Source: an uncultured Psychroserpens sp.
GTDB lineage: Bacteria; Bacteroidota; Bacteroidia; Flavobacteriales; Flavobacteriaceae
Reading direction: 5' to 3'
NCBI GenBank assembly: GCA_947489585.1
Contig: CANLEE010000008.1
Location: 124,001-188,000, forward strand
DNA: 64,000 bases
The notes under the pieces were generated by a model. The model did no database searches, was not told where the DNA came from, and saw only the letters and a list, made by a program, of their open reading frames with translations. A program made the position numbers and the translations under genes. Below are positions 35,315 through 45,915 of the stretch, piece after piece. How positions within the stretch are numbered: position 1 is the stretch's first letter; each line of letters opens with the position of its first letter.

Positions 35315-38300
35315 CTACTGACTCAGAATAACTTTTTGTGTTTTTTCTTTGCCATCAGTAAGTGTTACTTTGACTATATAACCTCCATTAGATAGATGCT
35401 TTGTCTCAACGATCAATTCTGATGAGTTGTTAGTATCTTGAGTATTCATAACAACTCGGCCTAATAAATCATAAAGTGTTATATGTTTTATAGGACTTAT
35501 TGTTGATTCTATTTTAATGTATTTTCCATCAGGAGCAAGAATAGTAAGTCCATTAAGTGATTCAGGTTCATTAGTTGATAATGTGTCTTCGTTATATCTT
35601 AGAATAAACCGATCGTTAAATATACCCGAGTCTGAAGTGAAACTATAAGGGCTTAATCTTAAATTATGAATGGTATTTGTATATGTGTCTTCTAAAAAGA
35701 TACCCTGATTAGTTGTTTCGAATAATCCATCAATATGGTTAATAGCTATTGAGAAATTACCGTTTTGTGGAATTTCAAAGCCGAGAGAAACACGATCATT
35801 TGCATCAAAAGGAAGCGAACGCCCTTGAATTGCCATTTTTTCATCAGCAATTAAAGAGTAAAAGAGTGTGCTTGTTCCAGCTAATTGGTTGCCATCAAAT
35901 AGCCTGTCTTTTTCATAAGTAGCTCCTGAGATATAACCAACTAGAATAGAGTTTGCATTGTTATTACTATCTATTAAGTCTAACCATATTCTATTCTTTT
36001 GAACAATAGCCGTTTCTTCATCTTCAGATGAGCCATCATTTCTATAAAATTGATTATTGGCATAGACGCCATTTCTCATTGTATTATCAAATACAAGGTT
36101 AGAAGGACTTGGAGCACCATTATCCATTAGAACAAAAAATGCTTGACCAGCTCCAATAAACCCATTAAATCCTGGAGGTGTAGATCCAGTTAAGTTATAA
36201 GCTATATAATCATTAGGGTTATAATTATAGACGTAATCACCATAGAAAGGGTCTGTGACTGCGTTACTAGGAGCAGATTGATGAGACCACAGGTAGACTG
36301 TTCCTGCTATTGCTGGGTTTGTGTCATCTGTAATGTTAGCGGCATTCATGGTGATAAATGTATCAGCATATATAGCAGAAGGGAAAGGATTTCCAACAAG
36401 GTTCCAGTTATCATCTATCGCTGTGGCTAAAGTGGCTCCTGGACCAGCGTAATCTGCTCCAGTATATGTGCCTCTTGTAATAGGTCTATTTATAATCCCA
36501 TTACTAGGGCGTCCAGTAAATTCAGCTGTATTTGCTGTAGTTGTTCCTGATAAAGCTCTAATAGCATAACCTTTACCAGCTGGCATATTTTCTGAAACAG
36601 CTTGCCATTCACCATAATTACCTGCGCCATTGCCTCCGACTGTTGGTAACCATTCTAGTATAAAACCAGCATTTGTTCCTGGTGAAATTCCAGCAACGCC
36701 AAAGTTTTCAACAGCTGAAGACCAGTACACATAATCGTAAGAGTTAAGCCCTGTAACTTCTCTTTGCATATTGATACTACCTGTATTATTATTTGTTGCA
36801 ACATTAGTAAGTTGAACTAAATTAGCACTACTTCTAACATCAAATATGCCGTTTGAATCAACGTCAATCCAGTCAGTAACAGTAAGTGATGTAGACGGTT
36901 GTAATTCTAAATATCCATTACTTAAAACTGTTAAGTTTCTTGCATAAGCTGGTGTCGGAGGTACTGGTGGACCAAGTATGCTTGGGTCAGGATCTGCTCC
37001 AGCAGTTCTAATGATGACACAATTATCTGATGTAGGAATACCGCGTGGCGACCAGTTGTCTGGATCATGCCAAGTCGCAGTTCCTTGACTTCCATCCCAA
37101 ATCTTAGTATTATTTGTAATGGTTATAGGTCTATTAACAACGCAGCCATTTGATAGTGTTGCAAAAGCCGTAAATGTAAAATCAGGTTGTTCTAATTGTG
37201 TTAATGTTGGTCTTATATATACGGCACTGGCTGTTGTTCCAGGGACATATTCAAAAGGGGTTACAGCTGAAGGGTCTGTATAGGCATCAACACCTACAGA
37301 CCATGTAAAAGAAGGTGCTAAAGGACGAGACCCATAAAGTTGTATATTATCAACGGCGACGCCATCAACCCATTCGCCGTAAAAACGAATGCGAATTCTT
37401 AACTGTGTTTCGTTTATATAGCCAGAAAGATTATAGTTTTCGTCTTCGAATTCAGTACCATATCCAACATCGCCAGTATATCTATTAATCTCGTTAGCCG
37501 CTGGCCAAGTTGCACCTCCATCTGTAGATATTTCAATTGAAACATAATCAATAGCCGCACCTATACCATCTGCTAAATAATGCGAATAATACATGTCAAA
37601 GTCTAATGATAAATCAGTGAAACCTGTACTATTAATAATTGGGGAGGTTAACGCATTTGAAGTTATATAAGCGGGAAACGGAGTTATAGGAGATTGACCA
37701 ACATCAGAATTACATAGAGCAAAATTGTTGGTACCAAATCCTGATGACATTGCTGGGAACCAGACCAGATAATTAGGTAGTCCAGGAACATAAACGCTAC
37801 TTTCATTTTGCCAATCAGCTGTCGCAGGAGCTGTATTGGTAGCCAAATTTACGTTTGTAAAAACACCTAAGTTACCGCTTTCAAAATCTTCATCAATTAA
37901 ATAGGCTATCTCAGTATCGCCTGAAGCAGTAATCTCAACAATGTCATCCACGCCACAAACACTTGTTGATGCGTTAATGGTCAAATTAGTCACAGGATTA
38001 ACAGTCCCAACAATTTTTAAACGTTTTAAGGATTCGCAATTTCCATCAGACGCTGTGACCCAAAAATCAGTTGTAGTTGTTATGTTTGGTGTGAAAATAC
38101 CAGTGCTGTTTGAAGCTACTAAATTTCCGCCAGTTTCAGCATCATATAGATTGAAGGTGGTAGCGCTTGCATTTCCTGTTACTTGTAAATTAACAGGTCC
38201 AGGGCCACAGGTCACACCATCTGTAATACTAGCAATTGTTGCGACACAGCTTTCAACAACGGTAAAGGTGTAATCTTCGGCTTCACCATATTCTAACCAA

Positions 38301-39829
38301 GTAACTGATCTAGTGCCACATCCGTAGTTTATATTACCTGTAAAACCAGTAAAGGTTGTACAGCTGTCAAAGTGGTTTAAGGGATCTCCAAAATATTCAT
38401 AAAATCCATCACAGCTATTAGGGCCACCACCTTGACCATCATAATAGCCAATTGCTGTATAGAATCGAATTCTAATTCGATAATCTCCAATGGCTTGAGC
38501 CGCAGGAATGACAAATCCAAAAGTAGTTGTTGCTGTAGCAATCCCATTCGTGTCGTAGACTTCTTCACCGGCATCTGTAAAATCTCCATCCTTATTCCAA
38601 TCCACCCATGCCTTCCAGAGTCCTCTTCCAGACGTAGATCCAACAAAAATGTTAACACCTTCACCTTGAGCTTGGACTGAATTTGGACGACTAGAATAAT
38701 CTGAATACCCAGCTGATGTACTTGAGGTACCATTTCCAATATTGACATCATTAACTAGGTTGCCAATAAACTCGACATCATCGATATAAAGTGCTGTTGT
38801 ACTATTACTGGTAGCTGGTGTGCAATAGCTTGATGTCGTCGTCATGGTATTTCCCGTTAGAGGATTGTTACCATTGTATCTTGGACCACCAGCGCAATTA
38901 ATATTATAAGAATACACATAAATATAATATGTGGTGTTGGGGGTTAATCCTGTTGCTGTAAACGCAGTATTATTATCGACATCAACTACAGTGCCTGTAC
39001 CAATTGTATCACCTATGTTGTATATAGTGCCACTAGCTGGAATTGGAGCCACTGCTGAAGTACTACGAACTACTAAGTAATTATCTGGCGCTGGTACGGC
39101 TGCAGTAAAAGTTCCATTTATGGTGTCGCCTGTTGGTGTTAAGTTTAAAGCTGTAGGTTGTTGCGTTGGTGTTGAGCAAGGCGAAAGAGCTATTCCTTGA
39201 ACATCAATATCGTCAATGATGAAACTTGGAAACCCTCCAAGATCGGCATCATTTTCCCAACCAAATCCTAGGTAAAATGTTTGTCCGTCTAAAGCAGATA
39301 AGTCTAGGTTGGTTACAGATTGCACAGTATTTTGACCTGCATAGCTATCTGGTAAGATAGTCCAAGTATTGGCATCTAATGAATACATCACAGTACCATA
39401 ATCAAAATAGAGCCCCAAAATAGTTTCGCCTTCACAAATCCAATTAAAATCAAGTGTCAAATTTGTGTAATTTGTAGCGTCAATAGGAGTGTCATAATAT
39501 ACTAATGTTGATGCAGCTGCTTGAGTGCTATTTCCAGGGCTATCAAAATCATACTGCGGCAATATTCCAGTTGTTGCAGGAGTATTTGTACTTACGGCCA
39601 TAGAATGAGTACCATTAATTACATTACATCGTGTATTATCAAATACCCAAAAATAGTTGTCATTTGTACTTGCATTAAACTGAGCATTTTGCCATCCTAA
39701 ATATGGTCCAGCTATATTTTCAGCGCCTGTTGCCGCTTCAAAGTCTTCGGAAAAGATGGTGACTTGTGCATTAAATCCTTGGATTAAAAATAGTGTAAAT
39801 ACTGAGGCTAGAAGTAATTTTTTCATCAT
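35315..39829 (-). CDS. Large T9SS type A sorting domain protein with GEVED and fibronectin-like domains
   Basis: A 1504-residue secreted protein. After the signal peptide (LLLASVFTLFLIQGFNAQ) comes a MAM/jelly-roll-like domain, a fibronectin III-like segment (ATGLTPNTTYYIYVYSYN), a GEVED domain (WKAWVDWNKDGDFTDAGEE, later YGEAEDYTF), a second jelly-roll region, and a C-terminal half shared with the neighbouring paralogue (WIDVDSNGIFDVRSSANLV). It ends in a type IX sorting domain (LYDLLGRVVMN, then KVILSQ). Expected on the cell surface; possibly adhesive. Confidence 0.87.
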   Translation of the reverse strand: MMKKLLLASVFTLFLIQGFNAQVTIFSEDFEAATGAENIAGPYLGWQNAQFNASTNDNYFWVFDNTRCNVINGTHSMAVSTNTPATTGILPQYDFDSPGNSTQAAASTLVYYDTPIDATNYTNLTLDFNWICEGETILGLYFDYGTVMYSLDANTWTILPDSYAGQNTVQSVTNLDLSALDGQTFYLGFGWENDADLGGFPSFIIDDIDVQGIALSPCSTPTQQPTALNLTPTGDTINGTFTAAVPAPDNYLVVRSTSAVAPIPASGTIYNIGDTIGTGTVVDVDNNTAFTATGLTPNTTYYIYVYSYNINCAGGPRYNGNNPLTGNTMTTTSSYCTPATSNSTTALYIDDVEFIGNLVNDVNIGNGTSSTSAGYSDYSSRPNSVQAQGEGVNIFVGSTSGRGLWKAWVDWNKDGDFTDAGEEVYDTNGIATATTTFGFVIPAAQAIGDYRIRIRFYTAIGYYDGQGGGPNSCDGFYEYFGDPLNHFDSCTTFTGFTGNINYGCGTRSVTWLEYGEAEDYTFTVVESCVATIASITDGVTCGPGPVNLQVTGNASATTFNLYDAETGGNLVASNSTGIFTPNITTTTDFWVTASDGNCESLKRLKIVGTVNPVTNLTINASTSVCGVDDIVEITASGDTEIAYLIDEDFESGNLGVFTNVNLATNTAPATADWQNESSVYVPGLPNYLVWFPAMSSGFGTNNFALCNSDVGQSPITPFPAYITSNALTSPIINSTGFTDLSLDFDMYYSHYLADGIGAAIDYVSIEISTDGGATWPAANEINRYTGDVGYGTEFEDENYNLSGYINETQLRIRIRFYGEWVDGVAVDNIQLYGSRPLAPSFTWSVGVDAYTDPSAVTPFEYVPGTTASAVYIRPTLTQLEQPDFTFTAFATLSNGCVVNRPITITNNTKIWDGSQGTATWHDPDNWSPRGIPTSDNCVIIRTAGADPDPSILGPPVPPTPAYARNLTVLSNGYLELQPSTSLTVTDWIDVDSNGIFDVRSSANLVQLTNVATNNNTGSINMQREVTGLNSYDYVYWSSAVENFGVAGISPGTNAGFILEWLPTVGGNGAGNYGEWQAVSENMPAGKGYAIRALSGTTTANTAEFTGRPSNGIINRPITRGTYTGADYAGPGATLATAIDDNWNLVGNPFPSAIYADTFITMNAANITDDTNPAIAGTVYLWSHQSAPSNAVTDPFYGDYVYNYNPNDYIAYNLTGSTPPGFNGFIGAGQAFFVLMDNGAPSPSNLVFDNTMRNGVYANNQFYRNDGSSEDEETAIVQKNRIWLDLIDSNNNANSILVGYISGATYEKDRLFDGNQLAGTSTLFYSLIADEKMAIQGRSLPFDANDRVSLGFEIPQNGNFSIAINHIDGLFETTNQGIFLEDTYTNTIHNLRLSPYSFTSDSGIFNDRFILRYNEDTLSTNEPESLNGLTILAPDGKYIKIESTISPIKHITLYDLLGRVVMNTQDTNNSSELIVETKHLSNGGYIVKVTLTDGKEKTQKVILSQ

Positions 39830-40038
39830 ACATTTTCAATTTTTGCATAACAAATTTTAATCATAATCTTTATGATTTGGGCGTAGGGAAAAAATGACGA
39901 TGTGTGGGGACTCGTTTTAGAACTATAACGTGTTGTGTGTCAAATTAAAACAGTTAATTCGAATAAACACTTTAATTCAAATATAAATATACTTTTTTTA
40001 ACTTTTTTTTTGGAATAACTGTTGTTATATTCGACTAA

Positions 40039-40929
40039 ATGTTAAAATTCAAAGACCAAAGGAATTTAAGTGTTGATACTCAGGTTTATATAAAGCCTGA
40101 GTATTTAATACATCCCTATATTTCTGGCAACAAATATCGAAAGTTGAAATACAATTTAATTGAAGCAAAACACACGAACAAAAACACCTTGTTAACCTTT
40201 GGTGGTGCATTTTCAAACCATATCGCGGCAGTGGCTTCTGCAGGAAAAGAATTTGGTTTTAAAACCGTAGGAATTATAAGAGGCGAAGAATTGTTTTCCA
40301 AAATAGAAACAAACCCAACGTTAAGCTTTGCTAAAACTTGTGGAATGACTTTAAAGTTTATCTCAAGAGATCAATACAAACTTAAAACTGACCTTGATTT
40401 TTATGAGAGTTTAAAAAATGAGTTTGGCGACTTTTATTTAATTCCTGAAGGTGGTACAAATAGACTTGCTGTTAAAGGTTGTAAAGAGATTCTTACTAAA
40501 GCCGATGAATCATTCGATTTTATATGTAGCTCAGTTGGAACTGGTGGCACGATTTCAGGACTAATAAACTCAGCATTACCACATCAAAAAATTATTGGTT
40601 TTCCTGCCTTAAAAGGTGATTTTTTACAAGAAGAAATCACTAAATTTGTGACGCATAAAAATTGGGAGTTAATTACCGATTATCATTTTGGAGGTTATGC
40701 AAAAATTAATGATGAATTAATTGCTTTTATGAATCAATTTAAGCAGCAGCATGATATTCCGTTAGATCCTATTTATACTGGTAAACTAGTATTTGGTATT
40801 TATGATCTAATTGAGAAAGGCTATTTTCCGAAGCATTCTAAGATCTTGGCAATTCACACAGGAGGATTACAAGGAATAGAAGGGATGAATGTAAAATTAA
40901 AACAACAAAAAAAGCCTTTAATCGTTTAA
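40039..40929 (+). CDS. PLP enzyme of the ACC deaminase / D-cysteine desulfhydrase family
   Basis: A 296-residue fold-type II PLP enzyme. The PLP lysine lies in SGNKYRKLKY, followed by the phosphate-side loop GGAFSNHIAA and a glycine-rich SSVGTGGTISGL. It should deaminate small amino acids such as D-cysteine or 1-aminocyclopropane-1-carboxylate; sequence alone does not choose. The gene begins after a 209-base gap and is followed five bases later by the glucosaminidase gene. Confidence 0.88.
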   Translation: MLKFKDQRNLSVDTQVYIKPEYLIHPYISGNKYRKLKYNLIEAKHTNKNTLLTFGGAFSNHIAAVASAGKEFGFKTVGIIRGEELFSKIETNPTLSFAKTCGMTLKFISRDQYKLKTDLDFYESLKNEFGDFYLIPEGGTNRLAVKGCKEILTKADESFDFICSSVGTGGTISGLINSALPHQKIIGFPALKGDFLQEEITKFVTHKNWELITDYHFGGYAKINDELIAFMNQFKQQHDIPLDPIYTGKLVFGIYDLIEKGYFPKHSKILAIHTGGLQGIEGMNVKLKQQKKPLIV

Positions 40930-40934
40930 GATTT

Positions 40935-41747
40935 ATGAAGAAATTACTTGTCGTTGCACTTATAAGCGTATTGGTGTTTAGTTGCGGTTCAAAAAAGAAA
41001 ATTGTTACTAAAAAAGAAAAGACGAACCAAAAAACTGAAACTGTTGTTTCGCCTGAATCAGGTTCTGAAACTGAGAAACCTGCCGAAACAATCGTAGCCC
41101 CTGAGCAAACCAATTTAAGCGCTGTTGAAATTTACATTCTAAAATACAATGCCATTGCGATGGATGAAATGCTAAAGGCTAAAATACCAGCAAGTATTAC
41201 TTTGGCTCAAGGTATCTTAGAATCAGGTTCTGGTAAAGGACGATTGTCTGTTGAAGCTAATAATCATTTTGGAATTAAATGCCATGGTTGGACTGGTGAA
41301 AAAATCTACCATGATGACGATAAGTCGCAAGAATGTTTCAGAAAATATAAACACGCTTATAGCTCTTTTGAGGACCATTCGAGGTTTTTGACGACTCGCG
41401 GACGTTATTCAAAATTATTTAAATTGAGACCCAATGATTATAAAGGTTGGGCAAAAGGATTGAGAGCAGCTGGTTATGCTACTGATAGAAAGTATCCGCA
41501 AAAATTGATAAGTTTAATTGAACGGTATCAGCTCGATAAATATGATGATATGGTATTGGGAAAAAAGTCTACAGGTACTGATGTGTCTAAAACAAATAAA
41601 CCTATAAATCATAAAGTGATTAAAGGAGATACCTTGTATTCGTTATCAAAAAAGTATAATACCACTGTGGATGAGCTTATGCGTCTCAATAGTTTAAAAA
41701 ATAATGATCTTTCATTAGGTCAAATTCTCATTATTAAATCTAATTAA
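40935..41747 (+). CDS. Glucosaminidase-LysM lipoprotein
   Basis: A 270-residue cell-wall hydrolase. Lipobox SVLVFSC (Cys17), a Lys/Glu/Pro-rich linker, then an N-acetylglucosaminidase domain at about 69-205 ([20 protein letters not shown] with the catalytic glutamate, NNHFGIKCH) and one LysM domain at about 223-268 ([20 protein letters not shown]). It should cut peptidoglycan in the periplasm while anchored to a membrane. HemL starts two bases after it ends. Confidence 0.92.
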   Translation: MKKLLVVALISVLVFSCGSKKKIVTKKEKTNQKTETVVSPESGSETEKPAETIVAPEQTNLSAVEIYILKYNAIAMDEMLKAKIPASITLAQGILESGSGKGRLSVEANNHFGIKCHGWTGEKIYHDDDKSQECFRKYKHAYSSFEDHSRFLTTRGRYSKLFKLRPNDYKGWAKGLRAAGYATDRKYPQKLISLIERYQLDKYDDMVLGKKSTGTDVSKTNKPINHKVIKGDTLYSLSKKYNTTVDELMRLNSLKNNDLSLGQILIIKSN

Positions 41748-41748
41748 T

Positions 41749-43035
41749 ATGTTATATCAACGTAGTAGTACGTTATTTAAAGAAGCCGAAAACGTAATTC
41801 CTGGAGGTGTAAATTCTCCAGTTCGTGCCTTTAAAGCTGTAGGAGGAACGCCAATTTTTGCAAAATCTGCTAAAGGTGCTTATGTCTATGATGAAGATGA
41901 TAATCGTTATATCGATTATATTAATTCTTGGGGTCCAATGCTATTAGGGCATGCTTATGAACCTGTTGTAAAGGCAGTTGTTGAAAAAGCTAAAAATGGA
42001 ACGTCCTTTGGAATGCCTACGGAAATAGAAACCAAAATTGCTGAGCTAGCAGTGTCTATGGTGCCAAATATTGACAAGATTAGATTTGTGAATTCGGGAA
42101 CAGAAGCTTGTATGAGTGCTGTTCGATTGGCAAGAGGGTTTACAGGAAAAGAAAAAATCATAAAATTTGCTGGATGTTATCATGGGCATAGTGATGCTTT
42201 TTTGATTCAGGCTGGAAGTGGAGCAGTTACTTTTGGAAGCCCAAATAGTCCTGGTGTAACTCAGGGTACAGCAAAAGATACCTTGTTGGCTAATTTTAAT
42301 GATATAGAGAATGTAAAAGCATTGGTAGCCGCTAATAAGAATGAAATTGCTTGTATTATTATCGAGCCAGTTGCAGGCAATATGGGCTGTATTCCACCAA
42401 AAGATGATTTTTTACAACACTTAAGGGATTTATGTGATGCGCATAATATTCTTCTTGTCTTTGATGAGGTTATGACAGGTTTTAGACTTGCTAAAGGTGG
42501 TGCTCAGGAACTTTATAATATAAATGCAGATATCATATGTTTCGGAAAAGTGATAGGAGGAGGTTTGCCTGTTGGAGCATTTGCAGCTCGTGACGAAATT
42601 ATGAATCATCTAGCGCCTCTCGGTAAGGTGTATCAAGCGGGTACATTAAGTGGAAACCCTTTAGCTATGGCTGCTGGATTAGCGATGTTAACAGCAATAC
42701 ATACTGATGCATCACTATATACTCGTCTTGCTAAAAAAACCGAATACCTTCATAAAGGATGTGCTGAAGTTTTAAATAAACATCAAATAACACATACAAT
42801 TAATCGTAAAGGCTCTATGATATCTATTCACTTTGCCGAAGGCGACGTTGTAGATTTTAAAAGTGCTGCTAAAGGAAATAATGATCGATTTAAAGCCTTT
42901 TTTCACGGGATGTTAAATCAAGGTATTTACATTGCGCCTAGTGCGTTTGAAACTTGGTTTATTACCGATGCACTGTCTTATGAAGATTTAGATGAAACTA
43001 TAAGGGCTGTAGATACGGTTGCTCAAACATTATAA
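41749..43035 (+). CDS. hemL: Glutamate-1-semialdehyde 2,1-aminomutase
   Basis: Makes 5-aminolevulinate, the first committed tetrapyrrole precursor of the C5 pathway. It is 428 residues. The PLP lysine is Lys267 in [31 protein letters not shown] and [10 protein letters not shown] are family blocks. It acts in the cytosol. It ends at a strong hairpin terminator and is probably co-transcribed with the glucosaminidase gene. Confidence 0.96.
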   Translation: MLYQRSSTLFKEAENVIPGGVNSPVRAFKAVGGTPIFAKSAKGAYVYDEDDNRYIDYINSWGPMLLGHAYEPVVKAVVEKAKNGTSFGMPTEIETKIAELAVSMVPNIDKIRFVNSGTEACMSAVRLARGFTGKEKIIKFAGCYHGHSDAFLIQAGSGAVTFGSPNSPGVTQGTAKDTLLANFNDIENVKALVAANKNEIACIIIEPVAGNMGCIPPKDDFLQHLRDLCDAHNILLVFDEVMTGFRLAKGGAQELYNINADIICFGKVIGGGLPVGAFAARDEIMNHLAPLGKVYQAGTLSGNPLAMAAGLAMLTAIHTDASLYTRLAKKTEYLHKGCAEVLNKHQITHTINRKGSMISIHFAEGDVVDFKSAAKGNNDRFKAFFHGMLNQGIYIAPSAFETWFITDALSYEDLDETIRAVDTVAQTL

Positions 43036-43074
43036 ACATAAAAAAAGCGACTTTAAAGTCGCTTTTTTTATGTT
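43035..43074. terminator. Bidirectional terminator after hemL
   Basis: A perfect palindrome with 20-base arms: AACATA-A6-GCGACTTT and its inverse. It begins at the last base of the hemL stop and stands between hemL and the convergent small secreted gene. Confidence 0.92.
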
Positions 43075-43084
43075 ATGTCTTGGG

Positions 43085-43414
43085 TTATCTGTCTCTAAAA
43101 TGCTTTAAATACGAAACATATTGATCTTCAGTTAAGATGCCCTGTAGTCTTTCGTCTAATACTGTGTTTATTTTTTCTAAACGTTCCGTATTACCAGCTA
43201 CATTATTACTTATCTTTTTAAAGGCAATACCATATTCTTGATAAGCTTTATAAACATCTTGCATTTTAGTTTGCTCAAACTTAATGACTTTTCTTAGCTC
43301 TTTAGTTTTTGTGTTTGCTTCGGCATTAATTTCTAATGTGTTTTGAGCAATCGTATTTTGAGTACTAAAAAGCATAGCAACTGCAAATAGGCAAAGTGTA
43401 ATTAGTTTTTTCAT
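43085..43414 (-). CDS. Small secreted protein, LTxxQ-like
   Basis: A 109-residue exported protein. The ATG at 43414 (MKKLITLCLFAVAMLFSTQ) opens a normal signal peptide; an upstream ATG at 43438 would add eight polar residues and is not preferred. The mature part is helical and ends ILTEDQYVSYLKHFRDR, like the genes at 25197 and 43528. Function unknown. Confidence 0.75.
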   Translation of the reverse strand: MKKLITLCLFAVAMLFSTQNTIAQNTLEINAEANTKTKELRKVIKFEQTKMQDVYKAYQEYGIAFKKISNNVAGNTERLEKINTVLDERLQGILTEDQYVSYLKHFRDR

Positions 43415-43473
43415 TGTCTTTTGATCTAAATAATTCAACAGGTTTTAAAATTAACGATTTTTATCATAAAAAA

Positions 43474-43500
43474 AAGCATCGACATTAAAAATCGATGCTT
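43474..43500 (-). terminator. Rho-independent terminator
   Basis: Arms AAGCATCGA and TCGATGCTT enclose a nine-base loop; on the minus strand a run of T follows. It closes the gene at 43528-43992. Confidence 0.85.
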
Positions 43501-43527
43501 ATTTATGATTTATCTTAAAAACTAAAA

Positions 43528-43992
43528 CTAGTGTTTAGACTTCATTTTGTTCTTTTCTTTTGCTTTCATATGACGCCTGCCTTGCATTGCTTCCCATTTT
43601 TTATATTGTTCAGCATTGAGTATAGACTTCATTTTCTTTTTTGCTTCAATTTTATGATCTAGCCTCTCATTAATGTCTTTTACACCAACTTCTTTAACGT
43701 TTTGAACTTTTGCAGTACTATTTGTGCCTTTAGCATTATTCATCTGTTCTTTCTTGTCTCTTTTTTGCTTTCTATACATAGCTTGTTCTAGCATCACTTC
43801 TTTGACTTGAGATTGTTGTTTTTCATCTAAGTCTAGTGCAAGCGTCAATTTTTTTGTTGCAATAGTAGCCTGGTCTTCAGCAGACATGCTTTTCATTTGT
43901 GCTACTTTCGCTTTTCGTTTTTCTTTTTGTTTGTCTTGTGCTACAGCTTGTAAGGTTACAAATGCCATGGCAATTAAGATTAATTTTTTCAT
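43528..43992 (-). CDS. Secreted charged helical protein, DUF4890-like
   Basis: A 154-residue exported protein (signal LILIAMAFVTLQAVAQD). The mature part is very rich in Lys, Glu and Gln, with two repeats of the type LDLDEKQQSQVKEVMLEQ and ILNAEQYKKWEAM, as in Spy-like periplasmic proteins. The C-terminus is strongly basic. Probably a periplasmic chaperone-like protein; no firm function. Confidence 0.75.
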   Translation of the reverse strand: MKKLILIAMAFVTLQAVAQDKQKEKRKAKVAQMKSMSAEDQATIATKKLTLALDLDEKQQSQVKEVMLEQAMYRKQKRDKKEQMNNAKGTNSTAKVQNVKEVGVKDINERLDHKIEAKKKMKSILNAEQYKKWEAMQGRRHMKAKEKNKMKSKH

Positions 43993-44092
43993 AATACGAT
44001 TTGTTTAAATTTTATAGGTTTCAATTTTTTAATTGATGTTTCTTTGACTGCATTCTTTTAAATAGGTTTAAAGCGGTGTGTTATTTTAACTC

Positions 44093-45604
44093 CTAATTAA
44101 CAGTTTGCGCTTTTTTAATAAGTCCGATAGTTGTTGTGTACAATGGTTTGGATTCCATTTTACTTTTCAACCATGCGTAAAAACTCATTACAAATATATC
44201 TTCCTGCTTTTCGCCTACCCAAATAAATGCATTTTCAACCTTATTTTTAAAATCAATTGAGGTTACATTTTCAGGGTTTTTAAAATAAGAATTAACCAAA
44301 TTTATAAAAATAATAGCTCTTTCTTGGTCAATCTGACGTAAATAATCAAAATAGGAACGCTTGAAACTCAGTAATCTAGATTCTACAAGGTCTAAATCGC
44401 CTAGCTCAATGTAGAGAATAATCTCGGCAAGATTCTTTTTGATAATCCACTCTTTTCCTGCTTTTTCTATATAGTACTTGTCAGTGTGATAAAACTTAGA
44501 AAATATAGATTTTGCACTTTTAAAATCTTGTTTTTGCATATAAAACATAACTAATGCCAAATGAATATCTAAGAGTGATTCTAAATCTATATGTTTGGTT
44601 TGTTTAACAGCTTCTAACAATGCTATAGCCTCTTCTTGTTTATTAATATAATTGAGATTTAATGCTTTAAGTAAATGGTATTTCAGTTTAAATGTTGCGT
44701 AGTATTTTTTTCTCTGTTGAAGCATTAGTGAATGCATGTCTTCTAAATAGACTAATGATTCATGAAATTTCTTATTTCTAAATAAAGTGTTGGCGATGAT
44801 GTAAATCACTTTCACATGATGAATAAGCTGTTTCTCTTTGGTTTTGTGATTTAAGATTTTTTGATACGTATCGATTAAAAAAGGCTCAGTTTTTAAATAA
44901 TCGTTAGTTGCAAAAGCTGATAGACTTACAATGGTCATTAATTGATATAGTGATTTAAACGATAAGGATTCAGATGAGTTAATATTATGCTCTTCAAGTG
45001 TATTATTAAGTATGGTTTTGAAATCCACAACCTTTCCTTTGTAGGTCATGTCACTTAGAGTTTGCCTGATTTTTGCGTAGACTAAATTTAATTCCTCTTC
45101 AATAAAATGTTGTTTTTGGTTATTTCGGAAATTAGCAATCAACTCATTAATGTCTACCGAAGGGTTCATATAAGCATATTGAATTTTGGTGTGGTAAATT
45201 TCATTTAGAATAGGAAATAAATGATGTTCTTGTGCTAAACTTTCAGCTTTATCAAGAATTTGATACGCTATTTTAGGTTTTTTATGAAATAGGAAGGTTC
45301 TCGAAGCCAGAATATATTTAATGATTTGCATATCTACCGAATTCTCTTCTTCTAGGTTGTTGTTTGCAATAAAATCAATAAGTGATTGATAGAGTCGCTT
45401 TCTCAAGGCATGATAGGCGTCTTTACGATAAGAACCATAGAGTTTTTGACACATATCTTTTGACGACAGTTCATTTTGCGTTAGAAGTTTAAACAATTGA
45501 ATGTTTTTAGTGTCTTTACGTTTGTTCTTTCGCTCTAAATAAGAGATGAAATGTTGTTGATCTTCCGAAGAAAATGTAGATGTTATGGTATTTAAGTTTA
45601 TCAT
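44093..45604 (-). CDS. Helical-repeat protein of unknown function
   Basis: I do not recognise a named family for this 503-residue protein. It has no signal peptide or membrane segment. It looks entirely helical with paired helices of 30-40 residues (KKFHESLVYLEDMHSLML; KLKYHLLKALNLNYINKQEEAIALLEAV), suggesting TPR-like repeats. The N-terminal 80 residues are basic (HFISYLERKNKRKDTKN). It is monocistronic, with about 150 bases before the divergent small membrane genes. Confidence 0.7.
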   Translation of the reverse strand: MINLNTITSTFSSEDQQHFISYLERKNKRKDTKNIQLFKLLTQNELSSKDMCQKLYGSYRKDAYHALRKRLYQSLIDFIANNNLEEENSVDMQIIKYILASRTFLFHKKPKIAYQILDKAESLAQEHHLFPILNEIYHTKIQYAYMNPSVDINELIANFRNNQKQHFIEEELNLVYAKIRQTLSDMTYKGKVVDFKTILNNTLEEHNINSSESLSFKSLYQLMTIVSLSAFATNDYLKTEPFLIDTYQKILNHKTKEKQLIHHVKVIYIIANTLFRNKKFHESLVYLEDMHSLMLQQRKKYYATFKLKYHLLKALNLNYINKQEEAIALLEAVKQTKHIDLESLLDIHLALVMFYMQKQDFKSAKSIFSKFYHTDKYYIEKAGKEWIIKKNLAEIILYIELGDLDLVESRLLSFKRSYFDYLRQIDQERAIIFINLVNSYFKNPENVTSIDFKNKVENAFIWVGEKQEDIFVMSFYAWLKSKMESKPLYTTTIGLIKKAQTVN

Positions 45605-45755
45605 TTAATCGTCAGTTAATAAAACATAATAGTAATAAATATAGTATTTATAAATCATATTATTGATATTTAATCGTCAGTTTTTTTAATAAACAGTATT
45701 TTCTGCTTGAGCTAACTGTCGCACATTTGTAGTGTAATCAACAAAACAAAATAAT

Positions 45756-45914
45756 ATGCGACAGTTTATTAAAACCACACTTTTTATAGTTGCCATTAGT
45801 GCACTAATAGTGTTTTCAAAACAGATTCAAAATAAGATTATAGATAATTATAATCATTGTGTAGATCAGTTGGCTAGCCGATCAATTACTAGCGCTGCAC
45901 CAATTAGGTTTTAA
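45756..45914 (+). CDS. Small membrane peptide at the head of a membrane-protein run
   Basis: A 52-residue frame, ATG to TAA, beginning MRQFIKTTLFIVAISALIVF. This is one hydrophobic helix or signal anchor, followed by a polar tail with one cysteine. It ends one base before the next ATG, the usual spacing in an operon, and follows a possible promoter (CATTTGT at about 45724). No family is recalled; coding status rests on spacing and composition. Confidence 0.5.
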   Translation: MRQFIKTTLFIVAISALIVFSKQIQNKIIDNYNHCVDQLASRSITSAAPIRF

Positions 45915-45915
45915 A

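Noticed and set aside
30527..39829. The large T9SS genes as a horizontally acquired island
   Set aside because: No integrase, tRNA, direct repeats or insertion sequences flank them. Their composition is explained by Thr/Ser/Asn-rich repeats.
43415..43438. ATG at 43438 as the start of the small secreted protein
   Set aside because: It would put eight polar residues in front of a standard signal peptide.
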